Shown here: one piece after another, positions 4,704 to 6,878 of the stretch
How the letters are laid out: each line of letters starts with the position of its first letter
How positions within the stretch are numbered: position 1 is the first letter of the stretch
From: Actinomycetes bacterium
GTDB lineage: Bacteria > Actinomycetota > Actinomycetes > Actinomycetales > Cellulomonadaceae
Assembly (NCBI GenBank): GCA_023401045.1
Contig: JAEXEM010000336.1
Location: 1-6,878 of the forward strand
DNA: 6,878 nucleotides
Reading direction: 5' to 3'
Notes under the pieces: generated by a model
The model's database searches: none
The model's input: the letters and a program-made list of their open reading frames with translations, nothing else
Told to the model about the DNA's origin: nothing
Made by a program: the position numbers and the translations under genes

Positions 4704-6491
4704 TCAGGACTGCCGCAGCCGCTCGAGCTCCTCCTCGACGATGGCGTCGTCGAGCTTGGTGAAGACCGGCGTCGGCTTGCCGACGGGTGTGCCGGGCACG
4801 ACCTCGCGCGGGCGCCACGTGCCGCGCACCGCCCGGTAGTCACCGGTGATGACGGGGTACGTGCGGGAGTCGTCGTCGAGGTCGGAGACCTCCTCGATGC
4901 GCGGCTGCGGGGAGAACGTCCCGGTGCCGCCGAGCGCCTCGTGGACGGCCTGCGCGCTGTGCGGCAGGAACGGCGCGAGCAGGGTGTTGAGGTCGCTCAC
5001 GGCCTGCGTCGTCGTGTGCAGGACGGTCGCGAGGCGGTCGCGGTCGGTCTTGAGCTTCCACGGCTCGGTCTCCGAGACGTACCGGTTCGCCTCGCCGACG
5101 ACGCGCATCGCCTCCTGCAGCGCCTGGCGCTGCCGGTGCGTCGCGACGAGCTCCCCGACGCGGCCGAACGCGGTCGTCACCTCGGCGACGAGCGCCTCGT
5201 CGACCGGCTGGCGGTGCCCGGGGGTCGGGATCTCGCCGAAGTTCTTGTGGACCATGCTCGCGGTGCGGTTGACGAGGTTGCCCCAGCCCGCGACGAGCTC
5301 GTCGTTCGTACGGCGCTTGAACTCCGACCACGTGAAGTCGACGTCCTGCGTCTCCGGGCCGGCGACCGAGATGTAGTACCGCAGCGCGTCCGGCTGGTAC
5401 CGGGCGAGCATGTCCCGCACGAGGATGACGACGCCGCGCGACGTCGAGAACTGCTTGCCCTCGACGTTGAGGAACTCGCTGGAGACGACCTCCGTCGGCA
5501 GGTTGAGCTCGCCGTAGATGCCGGGCTTGCCGCCCCGCGCACCACGGCCGTCGTAGCCGAGCAGCTCGGCCGGCCAGATCTGGGAGTGGAAGGTGATGTT
5601 GTCCTTGCCCATGAAGTAGTACGACCGGGCGTCGGTGTCGTTCCACCACTGCCGCCACGCCTCGGGGTCGCCGCTGCGGCGCGCCCACTCGATCGACGCC
5701 GACAGGTACCCGATGACGGCGTCGAACCACACGTAGAGGCGCTTGTTCGGGTTCTGCTCCCAGCCGTCGAGCGGCACGGGGATGCCCCAGTCGATGTCGC
5801 GCGTCATGGCACGCGGGCGCACGTCGTCGAGCAGGTTGAGGGAGAACTTGAGGACGTTGGGCCGCCACTCGGTGCGGGTCCGCAGCCAGTCGCCGAGCGC
5901 GTCGACGAACGCCGGCAGGTCGAGGAAGAAGTGGTTCGACTCGACGAACCTCGGCGTCTCGCCGTTGATACGGCTGCGCGGGTTCTTCAGCTCGATGGCG
6001 TCGAGCTGGTTGCCGCAGTTGTCGCACTGGTCGCCGCGCGCGCCGTCGTACCCGCAGATGGGGCACGTGCCCTCGATGTAGCGGTCCGGCAGGGTGCGGC
6101 CGGTCGACGGGCTGACCGCGCCCATCGTCGTCTTCTCGACCATGTAGCCGTTCGTGTGGACGGTGCGGAACATCTCCTGCACGACCGCGTAGTGGTTGCG
6201 CGTCGTCGTCCGGGTGAACAGGTCGTAGGAGAGGCCGAGCTGCGTGAGGTCCTCGACGATGACGCGGTTGTACCGGTCCGCGAGCTCCTGCGCGCTCACC
6301 CCCTCCTTGTCGGCCTGGACGAGGATCGGCGTGCCGTGCTCGTCGGTGCCCGAGACCATGAGCACGTCGTGCCCCGCCATGCGCATGTACCGGCTGAAGA
6401 CGTCCGAGGGGATGCCGAAGCCGGCGACGTGACCGATGTGGCGCGGGCCGTTCGCGTAGGGCCACGCGACGGCCGAGAGGATGCGGGACAT
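4704..6491 (-). CDS. metG: Methionyl-tRNA synthetase
   Basis: This class I synthetase charges tRNA-Met and initiator tRNA with methionine in the cytoplasm. The 595-residue product begins with the Rossmann-fold segment containing HIGH (18-21), followed by [10 protein letters not shown] (46-55). A zinc knuckle carries four cysteines in two CxxC pairs (Cys143/146 and Cys156/159), and further on come the DIDWGIPVP and [10 protein letters not shown] blocks. The KMSKS-equivalent loop is KQFSTSR (346-352), a form seen in the MetG1-type branch. The anticodon-binding helical domain follows (from about 385), with WGNLVNRT and [13 protein letters not shown]. There is no C-terminal tRNA-binding EMAP domain, and the protein ends soon after a short tail. 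The ATG at 6491 has AGGA 7 nt upstream, and that Shine-Dalgarno overlaps the TAG of the preceding gene, so the two are probably co-transcribed. tatD follows after 3 nt. Confidence 0.98.
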   Translation of the reverse strand: MSRILSAVAWPYANGPRHIGHVAGFGIPSDVFSRYMRMAGHDVLMVSGTDEHGTPILVQADKEGVSAQELADRYNRVIVEDLTQLGLSYDLFTRTTTRNHYAVVQEMFRTVHTNGYMVEKTTMGAVSPSTGRTLPDRYIEGTCPICGYDGARGDQCDNCGNQLDAIELKNPRSRINGETPRFVESNHFFLDLPAFVDALGDWLRTRTEWRPNVLKFSLNLLDDVRPRAMTRDIDWGIPVPLDGWEQNPNKRLYVWFDAVIGYLSASIEWARRSGDPEAWRQWWNDTDARSYYFMGKDNITFHSQIWPAELLGYDGRGARGGKPGIYGELNLPTEVVSSEFLNVEGKQFSTSRGVVILVRDMLARYQPDALRYYISVAGPETQDVDFTWSEFKRRTNDELVAGWGNLVNRTASMVHKNFGEIPTPGHRQPVDEALVAEVTTAFGRVGELVATHRQRQALQEAMRVVGEANRYVSETEPWKLKTDRDRLATVLHTTTQAVSDLNTLLAPFLPHSAQAVHEALGGTGTFSPQPRIEEVSDLDDDSRTYPVITGDYRAVRGTWRPREVVPGTPVGKPTPVFTKLDDAIVEEELERLRQS

Positions 6492-6498
6492 GCGTCGA

Positions 6499-6502
6499 TC
6501 CT
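6499..6502 (-). promoter_or_regulatory. metG ribosome binding site overlapping the upstream stop codon
   Basis: The AGGA of the minus strand uses the AG of the TAG stop of the upstream gene and lies 7 nt before the metG ATG. This supports the metG start and tight coupling to the gene before it. Confidence 0.6.
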
Positions 6503-6878
6503 AGGTGCGGGGACGCGGGTCCGGGTCGTCGTCGTCACGGTCCGGGACGGCGGGGTCCGGCTCCTCGACGGGCACCGGGCCGACGGGCGCCGAGAGGTCG
6601 ACGAACCGCGCCGTGGGCTCCGACACGTCCCACGCCCGTTCGAGGGCGTCCTCCTCGTCGAGCCGCAGCGCCTCCTCCCCCGCGATCGCCTCGGCCTCGA
6701 CGGACGTGCCGTCCTCCTGCGCCTCGCCGAGCGTCGGCGGCAGGCGCCGCGCGTCGTCGCGCTCCTCCGCCGGCAGGTCGAGGTCGTGCGTCTCGTCGGC
6801 GCCGCGCAGCCGCAGCGGCTGGGTGTCGTCGGGCTCGAACGGACGCTCGCGCGAGGGCCACACGACGACGGGCTCCTC
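6501..6878 (-). CDS. Acidic, proline-rich protein of unknown function, probably truncated by the window edge
   Basis: I do not recognise this protein. The frame is open from the window edge to a TAG at 6503-6501 and gives 125 residues, about 38 of them Asp or Glu (near 30%), with many Arg and Pro, only one Phe-Val patch (TARFVDLSAP) and no membrane segment. The tail PDRDDDDPDPRPRT is low complexity and likely disordered. Two readings are possible. In one it is the C-terminal part of a longer protein starting outside the window. In the other it is a 120-residue protein starting at the GTG at 6863, which has GAGGAG exactly 9 nt upstream at the edge (6878-6873). The metG Shine-Dalgarno overlaps its stop and only 9 nt separate the genes, so it probably belongs to the metG-tatD transcript. 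Reality as a gene is supported by this spacing and by ordinary residue usage, in contrast to the Arg/Ala-only overlapping frames. Confidence 0.6.
   Translation of the reverse strand, partial: EEPVVVWPSRERPFEPDDTQPLRLRGADETHDLDLPAEERDDARRLPPTLGEAQEDGTSVEAEAIAGEEALRLDEEDALERAWDVSEPTARFVDLSAPVGPVPVEEPDPAVPDRDDDDPDPRPRT

Noticed and set aside
3842..4843. Minus-strand open frame overlapping tatD and the end of metG
   Set aside because: Its translation is almost only Arg, Ser, Thr and Pro, typical of a shifted frame of a GC-rich gene; tatD in the other frame has all metal ligands.
4840..6465. Minus-strand 541-codon frame overlapping metG
   Set aside because: A shadow of metG: Arg/His/Ala/Pro repeats, no motifs, fully inside the metG coding region.

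Overview
The window is a stretch of high-GC actinobacterial chromosome, and every gene I can support lies on the minus strand. The GC content, the heavy use of GTG starts, the Rpf/G5 cell-wall enzymes and the gene order metG - tatD - rpfB - ksgA (the order known at the Mycobacterium tuberculosis rpfB locus) all point to Actinomycetota. A Cellulomonas-like micrococcalean fits the protein flavour, but that rank is inference. Most of the long open frames on the plus strand are GC-driven mirror images of the minus-strand genes.

In transcription order (high to low coordinates) the window holds: the C-terminal part or whole of a very acidic protein of unknown function (6878-6501); metG, methionyl-tRNA synthetase (6491-4704); tatD, a TatD-family metal-dependent hydrolase/nuclease (4700-3771), separated from metG by 3 nt; a membrane-anchored DUF348x3-G5 stalk protein with an SLT/lysozyme-like C-terminal domain (3618-2425); a second protein on the same stalk design but ending in a true resuscitation-promoting-factor domain, rpfB (2223-949); and rsmA/ksgA, the 16S rRNA dimethyladenosine methyltransferase (808-1), which runs off the window before its stop.

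The first three genes look like one transcription unit: the metG Shine-Dalgarno overlaps the stop of the acidic gene, and metG and tatD nearly abut. After tatD the layout changes. tatD, the SLT stalk protein and rpfB are each followed within 9-21 nt by a GC-rich hairpin without a T-tract, and each stalk gene has its own upstream regulatory region. Both of those regions carry the same element, GGTCACG-N5-GTTACGGTC, in the same orientation. It reads as two GTYACG half-sites with an 11-bp period overlapping a TACGGT -10-like hexamer, which suggests shared control by an OmpR-family regulator such as MtrA (inference). ksgA appears to have its own promoter placed for a leaderless transcript.

Functionally the window joins translation housekeeping (MetG, KsgA) and TatD with two surface peptidoglycan hydrolases that share one scaffold but carry different catalytic heads. 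No RNA genes, CRISPR, insertion sequences or prophage genes were seen. The least described part is the co-regulated pair of stalk enzymes and their matching control elements.
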